NCBI RefSeq assembly: GCF_000024425.1
Contig: NC_013946.1
Coordinates: 496,001-560,000, forward strand
Source: Meiothermus ruber DSM 1279
GTDB lineage: Bacteria > Deinococcota > Deinococci > Deinococcales > Thermaceae
Direction: 5' to 3'
Length of the DNA stretch: 64,000 nt
The translations under genes were made by a program, and so were the position numbers. Positions 1-8,258 of this stretch are shown here, piece after piece. The notes beneath the pieces were generated by a model. The model did not search any database. It was given only the letters and a program-made list of their open reading frames with translations, and was not told where the DNA came from. Every line of letters starts with the position of its first letter. Position 1 is the first letter of the stretch.

Positions 1-247
1 TGACCCAGAGGTAAGGGGTGTAGAAGCGTACCTCCATAAGCCGGTTGGCGTGGTGCGAGGGGTTCAGCACCGCCCGCACTACGAAGAGGCCCATCTCGTG
101 GGCCTCCTTCTCCGAGGGAACCACCCCGTAGTGACGCAACAACTGGCCCTCACTGAGGGCCAGGTCGCAGCGTATGGTGGTACGGATGCGCTCGAGGATC
201 TCCCGGCGCTCACTTCCCCGTAGCGGCGTCTTGACCTGGAACAACAA
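1..247 (-). CDS. Partial unknown protein, N-terminal part (runs off window)
   Basis: About 82 residues of a reading frame that continues beyond base 1. The only in-frame start after the preceding TGA is TTG at 247 (or the next TTG at 244). It overlaps the end of the VirB10-like gene by 38 bases, and AGGTGG lies a few bases before the TTG, so it looks translationally coupled. The translation is soluble and charged, with the run SEGQLLRHYGVVPSEKEAHE. I do not recognise a family. By position it is likely another component of the conjugation apparatus, but that is inference. Confidence 0.55.
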   Translation of the reverse strand, partial: MLFQVKTPLRGSERREILERIRTTIRCDLALSEGQLLRHYGVVPSEKEAHEMGLFVVRAVLNPSHHANRLMEVRFYTPYLWV

Positions 248-1958
248 GGATCACCACCTCCGTTCCTTTCTCGGCCTGGGCGACCCGTACTACCGCCTTC
301 TTGTCCTGCTGAAGGGCAAACAGGTTGGCCAGGCTTCCGGCCATGAATAGTTCGAGGGGGGGCGTTTGCGAGGACTGCGCCACACCCCCGCCCGGCAGCA
401 CAGTCACGCTCTTGGCCTGGGAGGCGGCGGTGACGTAATCGCTCACCCCGCGCAACGACCCCCGGATCAGGTCGGCGGCGATGGAGGGGGCTTCCTCACG
501 CACTTTAGCTGCCACCCCTAGCGTCCCCTCGGCGTCGAGGAGGGTTGCGCTGACCGCGTACTCCCGGCCATCCTTGATGACCCGGGTGAGCTTCCCCTTG
601 AGGCGGCGGGTCTCATCCAGAGTGACCTCCCCCACCCAGGTCGAGCCGTCCTCGGCGTCTATCGCTACTGCCCCCGGCGTCCCCTCGGCGATGAGCACCC
701 CCACCCCCAGGCGGCCCTTGAGGCGGGTGCCCAGGGTGTAGGGAGCCGCTGGAGGGGTGGCCGCAGCCGCCGGGGCGGAGGGCTGGGCCGGAGGGAAAGC
801 CGGGGCCTGCGCCGGGAAGCCCGGCACCGAGGAGGGCGCAGCCGCGCTTGGAGGCGTCCCCACCGGGGCCTGGGCCTGGGGCCCTCCCACCAGGTAGAAG
901 CTACCGCCCTGCCCGCCCTGGCCTTCCACCGAGCGCACCGCGAAGGTGGATTGGGTTTCCTTCTTGAGGGTCAGGCCGCCGCCGGGGGCGTTGCTGGCGC
1001 TGGCAGAGGCGGACGGCACCGGCTGGCCTTGCAGGCTCGCCGCCACATCCTCGGCCACGCTCCCGGTGATGGGGCGGGAGGAGGGCCCGGAGGCGGATGG
1101 AGCCGCCGGACGGCTCAGGGTGAGGGGCTGCGCTCCCTGGCTCCCCCCACCCGTGTAAAGGGTGAGGGGCTGGGACGACGCAGGGGTGGCGGTGTTGGTG
1201 TTGGAGCCGGTGGTGGGTGCGGTGGTGCTACCACCGGATGCAGGCTGTACCGCCCCAGGGCTGGCGGCGTAGAGGGTGAGAGGCTGGGGCGGGGCCGGTT
1301 GCGTTACGCCGCCGGTGGTTGAAGTACCCGTCGGAGGGGTGGAAGCCGGATACCCTGAAGGAGGGGGTGGCACCTCAGAGTAGCCCGAGGGAGGCGGGGG
1401 CACGCTGGAGGAGTCCGAGGCGGACGACTGAGCGTTCCCCTGAGCGTTCCCCGGCTCGCTTCCGGGAGCGGTGGGGCTGTCCTGGGCAGCGGTGCTCCCG
1501 GCCTGGGTCTGGGTGGTTTCCGGTGCGGAGGGAGCCTCTGGAGCGGGGGTCGGTTTGGGTGCGGTTGCCACCGGCAGCGGCAGGCCGCCCTGGGCGGCCT
1601 TGGTCTCCCGGGTGGAGAGGGCAAACCACAGGGAGGTGGCTACCACCAGGCCCAGAAAGCCCACCGCAATCTGCTTGGGGCGGGAGGGCACCCACTCCCC
1701 GGTGAGCTCGTCGTAGCGATCCAGCAGCCGGTGCTTGAGGGAGAGGAAGAAGCTACGTCGTGCCACCGCCCGGGCGGTCTCCTCTTCCGGGGTGGGCAGG
1801 TCGTCGAAGAGCACCCCCGACTCGAGCAGATCCGCCAGTTCAGGATTCTCTTTACGCAAGCGGAGCAGCAGTTCGTCGAAGGCCGGGTCGGTGGGCGGAG
1901 GGACTGGATTTTTCAGCGCAGCCTCCACCTGCTTTTTTACCTCTGGGTCAAGGCGCAT
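210..1958 (-). CDS. VirB10/TrbI-like conjugation channel protein
   Basis: 582 residues with the layout of VirB10-type proteins: a short cytoplasmic N-terminus (1-105), one membrane segment (about 108-124), a very long Pro/Ser/Thr/Gly-rich periplasmic linker (about 125-405) with repeats such as QPLTLY, then a folded C-terminal domain beginning LGTRLKGRLGVGVL. In the family this protein spans the envelope and links the inner-membrane ATPases to the outer pore. It is transcribed away from the VirB2-VirB6 genes. The start ATG has TATAAT eight bases upstream, suggesting a leaderless mRNA. The linker is unusually long and repetitive. The assignment rests on topology, the weak C-terminal resemblance and the context; another periplasmic scaffold is possible. 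Confidence 0.6.
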   Translation of the reverse strand: MRLDPEVKKQVEAALKNPVPPPTDPAFDELLLRLRKENPELADLLESGVLFDDLPTPEEETARAVARRSFFLSLKHRLLDRYDELTGEWVPSRPKQIAVGFLGLVVATSLWFALSTRETKAAQGGLPLPVATAPKPTPAPEAPSAPETTQTQAGSTAAQDSPTAPGSEPGNAQGNAQSSASDSSSVPPPPSGYSEVPPPPSGYPASTPPTGTSTTGGVTQPAPPQPLTLYAASPGAVQPASGGSTTAPTTGSNTNTATPASSQPLTLYTGGGSQGAQPLTLSRPAAPSASGPSSRPITGSVAEDVAASLQGQPVPSASASASNAPGGGLTLKKETQSTFAVRSVEGQGGQGGSFYLVGGPQAQAPVGTPPSAAAPSSVPGFPAQAPAFPPAQPSAPAAAATPPAAPYTLGTRLKGRLGVGVLIAEGTPGAVAIDAEDGSTWVGEVTLDETRRLKGKLTRVIKDGREYAVSATLLDAEGTLGVAAKVREEAPSIAADLIRGSLRGVSDYVTAASQAKSVTVLPGGGVAQSSQTPPLELFMAGSLANLFALQQDKKAVVRVAQAEKGTEVVILVVPGQDAATGK

Positions 1959-2012
1959 ATGGTAATATTATATTGCCCACAATGGGTAATAAAAAATCGT
2001 TGAGGTGAGAGA
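1959..2012. promoter_or_regulatory. Divergent promoter between VirB10-like gene and VirB2-VirB6 operon
   Basis: Only 54 bases separate the two divergent genes. The minus strand shows TATAAT eight bases before ATG 1958. The plus strand carries GGTAATATTATATTGC (1961-1976), followed by the near-palindrome TTGCCCA-CAA-TGGGTAA and then GAGGTGAGAGAATG as ribosome site and start for VirB2. The near-palindrome lies where it could repress both promoters. A 14-of-16 match to the 16-mer recurs before the SLH porin gene. Confidence 0.55.
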
Positions 2013-2354
2013 ATGCACAAAGCGGCGATTTTGGCTAAACGGTTGGCGGCTCTGCCGGAGGTTCGCGGGTTGCTGATGGGGTTGGTGCTGGTGGGGATGG
2101 GCAACGTGGCCCACGCCCAGGCTGAACAAGCGTTCAACAACCTGACCATCGCCATCTGCAACATCTACAATGCGCTGCGCGGCCCTTTTGGCCTGGCGCT
2201 GGTGGTCATCATGTTCGCCATCGGCGGCATCAGCTTGATGATCGGCGGGAAAAAGGCCGTGCCGATCATGATCGGGGCGGCTATCGGCGGGGTGATCCTG
2301 GCGGCGGCCCCTTCGTTTGCGCGGATTTTCGTTTCCGGTACGGGCTGCGCCTGA
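2013..2354 (+). CDS. VirB2/TrbC-like major pilin
   Basis: 113 residues with the classic VirB2 plan: an N-terminal signal sequence ending near AHAQA (about residue 36), then a short mature chain with two hydrophobic helices (about 57-76 and 82-100) separated by a GGKK turn. Family members polymerise into the conjugative pilus after cleavage. It is the first gene of the operon, has a good ribosome site (GAGGTGAGAG), and its stop overlaps the next start (TGATG). Length and position immediately before VirB3 and VirB4 support the call. Confidence 0.8.
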   Translation: MHKAAILAKRLAALPEVRGLLMGLVLVGMGNVAHAQAEQAFNNLTIAICNIYNALRGPFGLALVVIMFAIGGISLMIGGKKAVPIMIGAAIGGVILAAAPSFARIFVSGTGCA

Positions 2355-2662
2355 TGCGTCGTCGGGTGTACCGCCTCTACCAGCCCATCACCATCGTGGG
2401 GCTGGAACTCTGGCAACTCCCGGTCATCGGGCTGGGGTTCGTGATCGGCCTGCGCCTCATGGAAGGGGTGCATCCGGCGGCAGGGCTCCTCTCGGGGGCC
2501 CTGACCGGCTACCTGGCGCTGACAGCGGCGGAGAAGCTGCGGGAGCGCTACCCGGGTGCTTCGCTTTTGCATGAGGCGCTGTGGCTCACGCAGAGCGACC
2601 GCTATACGCCGGGAAAGGATCAGGAGACCACACCGCTGTTGATTCGCAATGACCACGAATAG
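2354..2662 (+). CDS. VirB3-like inner-membrane protein
   Basis: 102 residues. The N-terminus is short and basic (MRRRVYRLYQP), followed by a long hydrophobic stretch (about 13-60) that can hold two membrane segments, then a charged tail. VirB3 proteins are small, poorly conserved and nearly always lie between VirB2 and VirB4, as here. In the family it sits at the inner membrane and partners VirB4. Its start overlaps the VirB2 stop by one base and its end overlaps VirB4 by 14 bases. The call is mainly positional and topological. Confidence 0.65.
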   Translation: MRRRVYRLYQPITIVGLELWQLPVIGLGFVIGLRLMEGVHPAAGLLSGALTGYLALTAAEKLRERYPGASLLHEALWLTQSDRYTPGKDQETTPLLIRNDHE

Positions 2663-5186
2663 TCCTACCAGTTTGCTCAACCGGCCTCGGGAGCGTTCGC
2701 TCACCGAGGAGTTTCCGTATTGGGAGATCCACGACGGGGCGATGTTTCTTGAGGATGGGCGGTGCGAGGTGGGGGTGGAGTTGTTGCTCCGCCCCACCCT
2801 GCTCCTATCCCAGAACGAGCTCGAGGGCCTCCTCTACATGGTGCGGAGCGTGCTCAGGAACGGGGTGCCACAGGGGGCACGAGCCCGGCTGGTGGTGGAG
2901 GCGGCCCCGGCTCCCCAGGAAACCGTGGAGGCGTATGGGAGGGCCTTCGACCCATCCCACCCTACCGCCCGCTTCTTGCAGAACGAACGCTACAGGTTCT
3001 GGAGCGATTTGTGGGCCAGAGGGCAGGTGATGACCCGGCGGGCCTTCCTTACCGTGCTCTACGGCAACAAGCGCCCCCGGCGGCTGCCGTTTGGCAAGGC
3101 TGAGCTGGCCGAGCGGGTCAAGGAGGGGGGCAAGATCCGCGAGCGAATCCGCATGATTGCCAAGGGGCGGGGGGTGGCGGTGCAGGAGATGGACTCGCAG
3201 GAGGTCTTCGGCCTGGCCTACCGCTACCTCAACCCCGGGATGCGGCAGGCCGGGGTGCCCCGCTACCGCCCCACCTGGCAGCGCTACCCCCGCAGTGCGG
3301 TGGAGAAGATACCGGGGCTCAGGCCCCCCACCCTGCGCACCCAACTGGTGCGGAGCGAGGTGGACAACTCCCACCGCGACGCCCTCTACATCGGGGGAAA
3401 GTGGGCCAGCATGTTCACCCTCTACACCATCCCCGACGAGACCTATACCGAGATGGGGGACGTGCTGGCCCTGGCCGGAGGGGGGGAGTTCTACCTGGTG
3501 GTGGATGTCTACCACGAGCCCTACGAGAAGGCCCTGAAGGCGCTCAAGGCGCGGGCCAGGCGGTTCTACGCCGCCAGCGCCAACACCGAGACCTACGTTG
3601 ATCCCAACATCCTGGTCGGGCAGCGGGAGACCGAGGGGGCCATCCAGCACATCTCCCAGACGGGCGACCACGTGTACCGGGTGGGGGTAGCCCTGATCCT
3701 GATCGAAAAGGAGCGGGAGGCCCTGGAGCGCCGGGCGAGTCAGGTGGTGGGGCGGCTGTCGGAAATCCCCGGCAACCCTTTCCGGCAGCTCAAGAACGGC
3801 CTCTTCGAGCCCTGGAAGAGCCGGGCCCCGTTTAGCGGGGGGATGAGCGACGAGGTGGTGAGCCTGCTGGAATCCAACGCCGCCGACCTGATCCCCCTCA
3901 CCGGGGCCTGGAAGGGGCACGAGAAGCCGGTGGCGCTCTTCCACAACCGCTTCCTCTCCCTCACCCGCATAGACCCCTTTACCCCTACCACCAACAACTG
4001 GAACGGGATTATTGCGGGCGGATCGGGCTCGGGGAAGACCTTTTTCACACAATACATTCTTTCCGAACTGCTGCGCCGCAACGAGGTGGACGTGGTGATC
4101 CTCGACCGGGGACGCAACTACGAGGCGCTGGTGGAGGCCTTTGAAGGGGCCTTCATTGACATCCGCCCCGGCGGGGAGACGGCGGTCAATATGTTCGACC
4201 TGGACGAGGGCGAACACACCCCCAGCCCGGAGAAGCTCCAGGACGTGCTGCGCTTTTTGCGGGCCATCCTCCCGGCGGGGGACGACCGCACCGAGGAGGC
4301 GGTGGAGAACGCCATCCTGGAAGCGGCCATCGAGCAGACCTACAAGCGGGCCAGCCCCGACCTGCCCCAGCCGGACGGCACGTACCGCAAGGTCTACCAG
4401 GGGGCCCGACTCTCTGACCTGGTGCAAACCCTGGTGCTGCTGGACGAGGTGGGCAGCCGCCCGGCCTCTCCCTCGGAGAAGGAAGTCGCCCGCAAGCTGG
4501 CCTTGCGGCTTCAGTCCTGGGTAGGTGACAGCCCCAAGGGGCAGTTCCTTGACCGGCCTACCAGCGTCCCCCTGGCCCGGGCGCGGGTGGTGTGCTACGA
4601 GCTCGAGGGCCTGAAGGACGACCTGGAGGTGATCGGCACGCTCCTGATCGCCGACCTGGTGTGGAAGCGGGCCAAGAAGGGGCAGGGGCGGCGGGTGCTG
4701 GTGGTGCTGGACGAGGCCTGGAAAGTATTTCAAAGCCCGTATGCCTCGCAACTGATCGAGGAGCTCTACCGGCGCTTCCGCTTTCTGGGCGGGGGCATCT
4801 GGAGCATCACCCAGAGCCTCGCAGACTTCGCCGGGGAGGGCCCCAAAGCGCTTTTGCAGAACACCAGCTTCCACTTCCTGCTGCGCCTTTCGGGCAGCGA
4901 TGCCGAGCACGCGGTGATGCGCGACGTGCTGGGGATGCCCGACCGGGCCATTGCGGTACACGCCAGGCTGACCGGGGTCAAGGGGGTGTATTCGGAAGGC
5001 CTGGCCTGGATTCGCACCGGCGAGGGCCGGGAGGGCGAGGTGATTGTGGTGCGGCCCAACCCGGTGGACTACTGGATGTTCACCACGGACAAGGGCGAGG
5101 TGGCGCGGCGGCGGGCGGCGGTGCAGCGCTACGGCGACGTGATCCGGGCGGTGCGGGCGCTGGCCTATGGGGAGGAGAAAACATGA
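2649..5186 (+). CDS. virB4: VirB4-family T4SS ATPase
   Basis: 845 residues, the normal size for VirB4/TrbE ATPases that power pilus assembly and DNA transfer at the inner membrane. The C-terminal RecA-like domain has Walker A GGSGSGKTFF at about 456-465, followed by ILDRGRNYEALVEAF, and Walker B VLVVLDEAWKVF at about 682-693. A later ITQSLADFA segment corresponds to the conserved motif after Walker B. The N-terminal half is the usual variable VirB4 domain. Translation is coupled with both neighbours: it overlaps VirB3 and ends in ATGA with the next gene. This is the clearest marker of a type IV secretion system in the window. Confidence 0.93.
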   Translation: MTTNSPTSLLNRPRERSLTEEFPYWEIHDGAMFLEDGRCEVGVELLLRPTLLLSQNELEGLLYMVRSVLRNGVPQGARARLVVEAAPAPQETVEAYGRAFDPSHPTARFLQNERYRFWSDLWARGQVMTRRAFLTVLYGNKRPRRLPFGKAELAERVKEGGKIRERIRMIAKGRGVAVQEMDSQEVFGLAYRYLNPGMRQAGVPRYRPTWQRYPRSAVEKIPGLRPPTLRTQLVRSEVDNSHRDALYIGGKWASMFTLYTIPDETYTEMGDVLALAGGGEFYLVVDVYHEPYEKALKALKARARRFYAASANTETYVDPNILVGQRETEGAIQHISQTGDHVYRVGVALILIEKEREALERRASQVVGRLSEIPGNPFRQLKNGLFEPWKSRAPFSGGMSDEVVSLLESNAADLIPLTGAWKGHEKPVALFHNRFLSLTRIDPFTPTTNNWNGIIAGGSGSGKTFFTQYILSELLRRNEVDVVILDRGRNYEALVEAFEGAFIDIRPGGETAVNMFDLDEGEHTPSPEKLQDVLRFLRAILPAGDDRTEEAVENAILEAAIEQTYKRASPDLPQPDGTYRKVYQGARLSDLVQTLVLLDEVGSRPASPSEKEVARKLALRLQSWVGDSPKGQFLDRPTSVPLARARVVCYELEGLKDDLEVIGTLLIADLVWKRAKKGQGRRVLVVLDEAWKVFQSPYASQLIEELYRRFRFLGGGIWSITQSLADFAGEGPKALLQNTSFHFLLRLSGSDAEHAVMRDVLGMPDRAIAVHARLTGVKGVYSEGLAWIRTGEGREGEVIVVRPNPVDYWMFTTDKGEVARRRAAVQRYGDVIRAVRALAYGEEKT

Positions 5187-6553
5187 GAAGGCTGTTTTTG
5201 AACCTGCTTTTCCTTCTTCCGGGGATGGGGCTGGCGCAGAACTACTACATTGACCTCTCCCCGACCCCGGTGAGCGTGGCACCGGGGAAAAGCGCCAAGT
5301 CCACCCTGGCGGTGCTGTCGGAGGGCTTCACCGGCACGCTCGCCATCGGGATCACCGGCCTGCCTGCCGGGGTGACCTACAGCCCCACCAGCATCACCGT
5401 GAGCGACCCCCGGAAAAACGCCACGGTGGAGGTGGTGTTCACGGCAGCGGCCAACACCCCGAGCGGCTCGAGCCCGGCCCGGCTTACGGTGGGGGCAAAG
5501 ACCATCTTCTTCAGCGTGGTGGTAGATCCGGCGGCGGAGCCGCCCTCGCAGAACCCACCGGCCCTGGAGGCCCTGTGGAACCAGGTGCAGCAGTGGGGCA
5601 GCACCGCCTGCGCCACCGTCAATGCTTTCAGCCTGGAGAGCGTGCGCTGGGTATGCACCCTCTACCGCACGCTGGATCGGGCGGTGGGGATGTGGGATGA
5701 GGTACGGCAAGACTTTGACATGCTCAAGCGAGAGGGCTTCATTACCGGGGTGAGCTACCTGGTCAACGGGCTGGGGGCGGAGATGGGGCTGGCCAGGGGC
5801 AACGTCGAGGCGGATCAACTCGAGCAGGATTTCCTTGCCATCAGGCGCAGCTACCGTCAGATGGTGGCGAAGGTGTCCAACTGGATGACCCGGGTGCGGG
5901 AAAAACAGGTGGACGCCATCAGGAACAACCCCTACCCCAACGGCAGCCCCTCGTGGTGGGCGGTGGAGGCCATCAAGCTCAACCCCAACCTGCTGATGGC
6001 CGAGCTCGGCAGCCTGCAACGGAAGGAGCAGCTTCTCCAGCTACGAACCAAGGTAGAGGCCAACAACGCCGCAGCGGAGAAGCAGGTGGAAGCCGCCACC
6101 AACCAGACCCAGGATGACCTGGCCAAGGCGCTCCAGGTGACCAACCCCCTGCCTTCGCAGGAGGGGGAGGCCGAGCAGGTGGTGCGGCGGGCGCGGGAGG
6201 CCAACTCCACCCGGGAGGTGCTGGAGATCCTGGTGGACGCCCAGGCCAAGATCATGCGGCAGAACCTCACCAACACCCAGGACGTGGTGGGGGCGGTGCG
6301 GCAGAGCGCCGCCCAGCAGGCCTACACCACACGGCAAATCGCCAACCTGATTGAGATTGAGCTCGAGCGTCGCGCCGACGAGATCGAATCCTGGAAAGCC
6401 GAGGTTGAGCGCACGATGGCCCAGGTCAGCGAGGAAGCCGAGAGCCAGACCGCCAACCTGCGGATGCTGGCAACCCTCTCCCGCACGGTGGCCTGCCCGG
6501 ATGGGGTGCTGGGGCCGGGGGCGGATGGGAACATCACCTGCTTGCGTCCATAG
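5183..6553 (+). CDS. Exported coiled-coil protein in VirB5 position
   Basis: 456 residues starting at the ATG of an ATGA overlap with virB4. A signal peptide (about 1-18, ending GLAQ) is followed by an Ig-like/BACON-type beta domain (about 22-115: PTPVSVAPGKSAKSTLAV, LPAGVTYSPTSITV), then a long alpha-helical region rich in E, Q, R and A (about 125-440) predicted to form coiled coils. VirB5 proteins are secreted helical pilus-tip adhesins that follow VirB4, so the position fits. The beta domain at the front is not usual for VirB5 and may bind a partner or surface. Function inferred from place and shape only. Confidence 0.5.
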   Translation: MRRLFLNLLFLLPGMGLAQNYYIDLSPTPVSVAPGKSAKSTLAVLSEGFTGTLAIGITGLPAGVTYSPTSITVSDPRKNATVEVVFTAAANTPSGSSPARLTVGAKTIFFSVVVDPAAEPPSQNPPALEALWNQVQQWGSTACATVNAFSLESVRWVCTLYRTLDRAVGMWDEVRQDFDMLKREGFITGVSYLVNGLGAEMGLARGNVEADQLEQDFLAIRRSYRQMVAKVSNWMTRVREKQVDAIRNNPYPNGSPSWWAVEAIKLNPNLLMAELGSLQRKEQLLQLRTKVEANNAAAEKQVEAATNQTQDDLAKALQVTNPLPSQEGEAEQVVRRAREANSTREVLEILVDAQAKIMRQNLTNTQDVVGAVRQSAAQQAYTTRQIANLIEIELERRADEIESWKAEVERTMAQVSEEAESQTANLRMLATLSRTVACPDGVLGPGADGNITCLRP

Positions 6554-6563
6554 GAGGGCTTTT

Positions 6564-8021
6564 GTGCGCTGGATTCCTGTTCTGTTGACCCTGGTGCTGC
6601 TGCTGGTGAGCGGGCCGGCCCTGGCCGAGCAGCCGCAGGTGCCGCCCCCCAGCGGCACGGCACAGCAGCAAAACCTGCTTCAGACCGTCTTCGACATCTC
6701 GCGCTGGCTCAACAGCATCAGCCGCGACATAGCCCGGCTGGAACGGGGGATTTCCGCCCTGGCACTGGCCCTGGTGATGCTGGGCTTCGTCTACGGCATC
6801 GTGCAGGGCATCCTGGGCGGAGGCCTGGAGGCCATCAAGGGGGCCTTCGTGCGGCTGGCGGTGGCAGGGCTGATGCTCTCGCTGTGGACGAGCGGGTTCG
6901 TGGGGAACACCCTGGATGCGGCCATGACCGCAGCGCGGGAGCGGGGCACCGACTCGGTGGCGGCTACCCTGTCCGATGCGGGGGATAGCCTCGATGCGCT
7001 GGCGATGCGGGTGGTACCCTTCATGGGTGCGGTGGGGGCGGTCAAGGTAATGACCGCGAAAACCGCCGAGAATGCGGCCAAGAACGCTACGACCCGATCC
7101 GTCGCCTCGGGCACCAGCGCGGGCTCGTCCAAGGTGCTGCAATACCTCAACTGGGCCACGCTGCTGCTCATTCCGCTGATGCTGTTTTTCTTCATCCTGA
7201 TCGTGGTGGCCTCGTTCACGGTGGAGGTGGGGGTGGCGCTGTTCCCGCTGGCGGCGGCGCTGCTGGTCTTCCCCAAGGGCTCGGCGGCAGACTGGTTTGG
7301 CAAGTGGGTGGCGGCCATGATGGGGGCCCTGCTCATCGTGGTTCTGCTGCCGGTGGGGTTCAAGGCGGCGGTGGAGATCGGTATCAACCGCCCGGTCAAC
7401 CAGGTCAACGCCTACGTGGATCAGGCAGTGGATCGGCTGGAAGCGGTCAAGGAGAAAAGCGAGGATGCGCTGGAGCAGGCCAAGCAGTCCCAAAAGTGCC
7501 TTATTGTCGATCCCTTCTGTGCGCTGGAGGCCAAGTTCGATGCGGTACGCACCGACCTGAGCCTGGCCTTGCAGGCCTTGCAGACGGTGATCACGGCCTG
7601 GCTGCTGGGGATCATCCTGCTGCTGGCAGGGATGGCGGCGGCGGCCTACATCCTGTTCAACGTCGAGCGGGTGGCGATGAGCTTCGTCGGGGGCTTCGTT
7701 GCTACCGGCGTGCGCCAGATGCTCGGCACCTCGAGCCTGGGCGGACGGATCTACGCCGGGCGTGCAGGGGGCGGTGGAGGAGCCGGTACGGAGCGTACCG
7801 TTGTACTGCCAGGAGAACGGGCCCTGCCCGCCGGTGGAAGCCCTGGGGCCCTGCCCGCCGGAGGCGGATCGCTGCCCCGCCCGGCGGCCTACGAGATGCA
7901 GCCCTATTCTTCTTCTATCCAGCGCTACGGGGATGACGTGATTGAGGGCGAGTGGAGGCCGGTGCGGGAACTGCCCAACCCCTCGCCACGGGGTCTGCCT
8001 CCAGCGTCCAGCGATAGCTAA
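6564..8021 (+). CDS. VirB6/TrbL-like polytopic membrane protein
   Basis: 485 residues from GTG 6564, chosen because TAGGAGGG lies six bases upstream; the open frame reaches further back only through the previous gene. A signal-like hydrophobic start (ending ALAEQ) is followed by at least six hydrophobic segments, among them ALALALVMLGFVYGIVQGIL, LLLIPLMLFFFILIVVASF and LLGIILLLAGMAAAAYILF. VirB6 and TrbL proteins form the inner-membrane part of the DNA channel. The two cysteines in SQKCLIVDPFCALEA lie between membrane segments. The C-terminal 90 residues are Gly/Pro-rich and presumably disordered. Family assigned by topology and operon place. Confidence 0.65.
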   Translation: MRWIPVLLTLVLLLVSGPALAEQPQVPPPSGTAQQQNLLQTVFDISRWLNSISRDIARLERGISALALALVMLGFVYGIVQGILGGGLEAIKGAFVRLAVAGLMLSLWTSGFVGNTLDAAMTAARERGTDSVAATLSDAGDSLDALAMRVVPFMGAVGAVKVMTAKTAENAAKNATTRSVASGTSAGSSKVLQYLNWATLLLIPLMLFFFILIVVASFTVEVGVALFPLAAALLVFPKGSAADWFGKWVAAMMGALLIVVLLPVGFKAAVEIGINRPVNQVNAYVDQAVDRLEAVKEKSEDALEQAKQSQKCLIVDPFCALEAKFDAVRTDLSLALQALQTVITAWLLGIILLLAGMAAAAYILFNVERVAMSFVGGFVATGVRQMLGTSSLGGRIYAGRAGGGGGAGTERTVVLPGERALPAGGSPGALPAGGGSLPRPAAYEMQPYSSSIQRYGDDVIEGEWRPVRELPNPSPRGLPPASSDS

Positions 8022-8033
8022 CGTGAGGGAGAT

Positions 8034-8258
8034 ATGTTGAACGTATCGGACTTGATCGAAGGAAAGCAACTGGTAGGACGTTGGTTCACCCACCAGAACC
8101 ACGACTGCGTGGTGCGGGCGGTGGAGGCGGTGCTGGAGAGCCCGGGCCGGGCCGGTAAGGAGGTGGGCCTGTGGCAGCTTGAGGTGGATGGACGGGTGCT
8201 CGAGCGGGTCTACGGCACCCTGGATGCGGCCACCCGGAGGTTGGCGGAGCGGCTATGA
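8034..8258 (+). CDS. Small conserved-operon protein, unknown
   Basis: 74 residues, soluble, preceded by GTGAGGGAGAT and ending in an ATGA overlap with the coupling-protein gene. It has a compact alternating pattern (GRWFTHQNHDCVVRAVEAVL, then WQLEVDGRVLERVYGTLD). No family recognised. Tight coupling suggests it is made together with the coupling protein and could be its small partner, but nothing in the sequence proves that. Confidence 0.6.
   Translation: MLNVSDLIEGKQLVGRWFTHQNHDCVVRAVEAVLESPGRAGKEVGLWQLEVDGRVLERVYGTLDAATRRLAERL

Noticed and set aside
2805-5282. Very long open frame antisense to virB4, and similar long antisense frames at 8660-10471, 6534-8102 and 16040-17050
   Set aside because: Mirror frames of high-GC genes; composition is His/Pro/Gly/Arg/Leu-rich and without any motif, while the sense frames carry clear family motifs.
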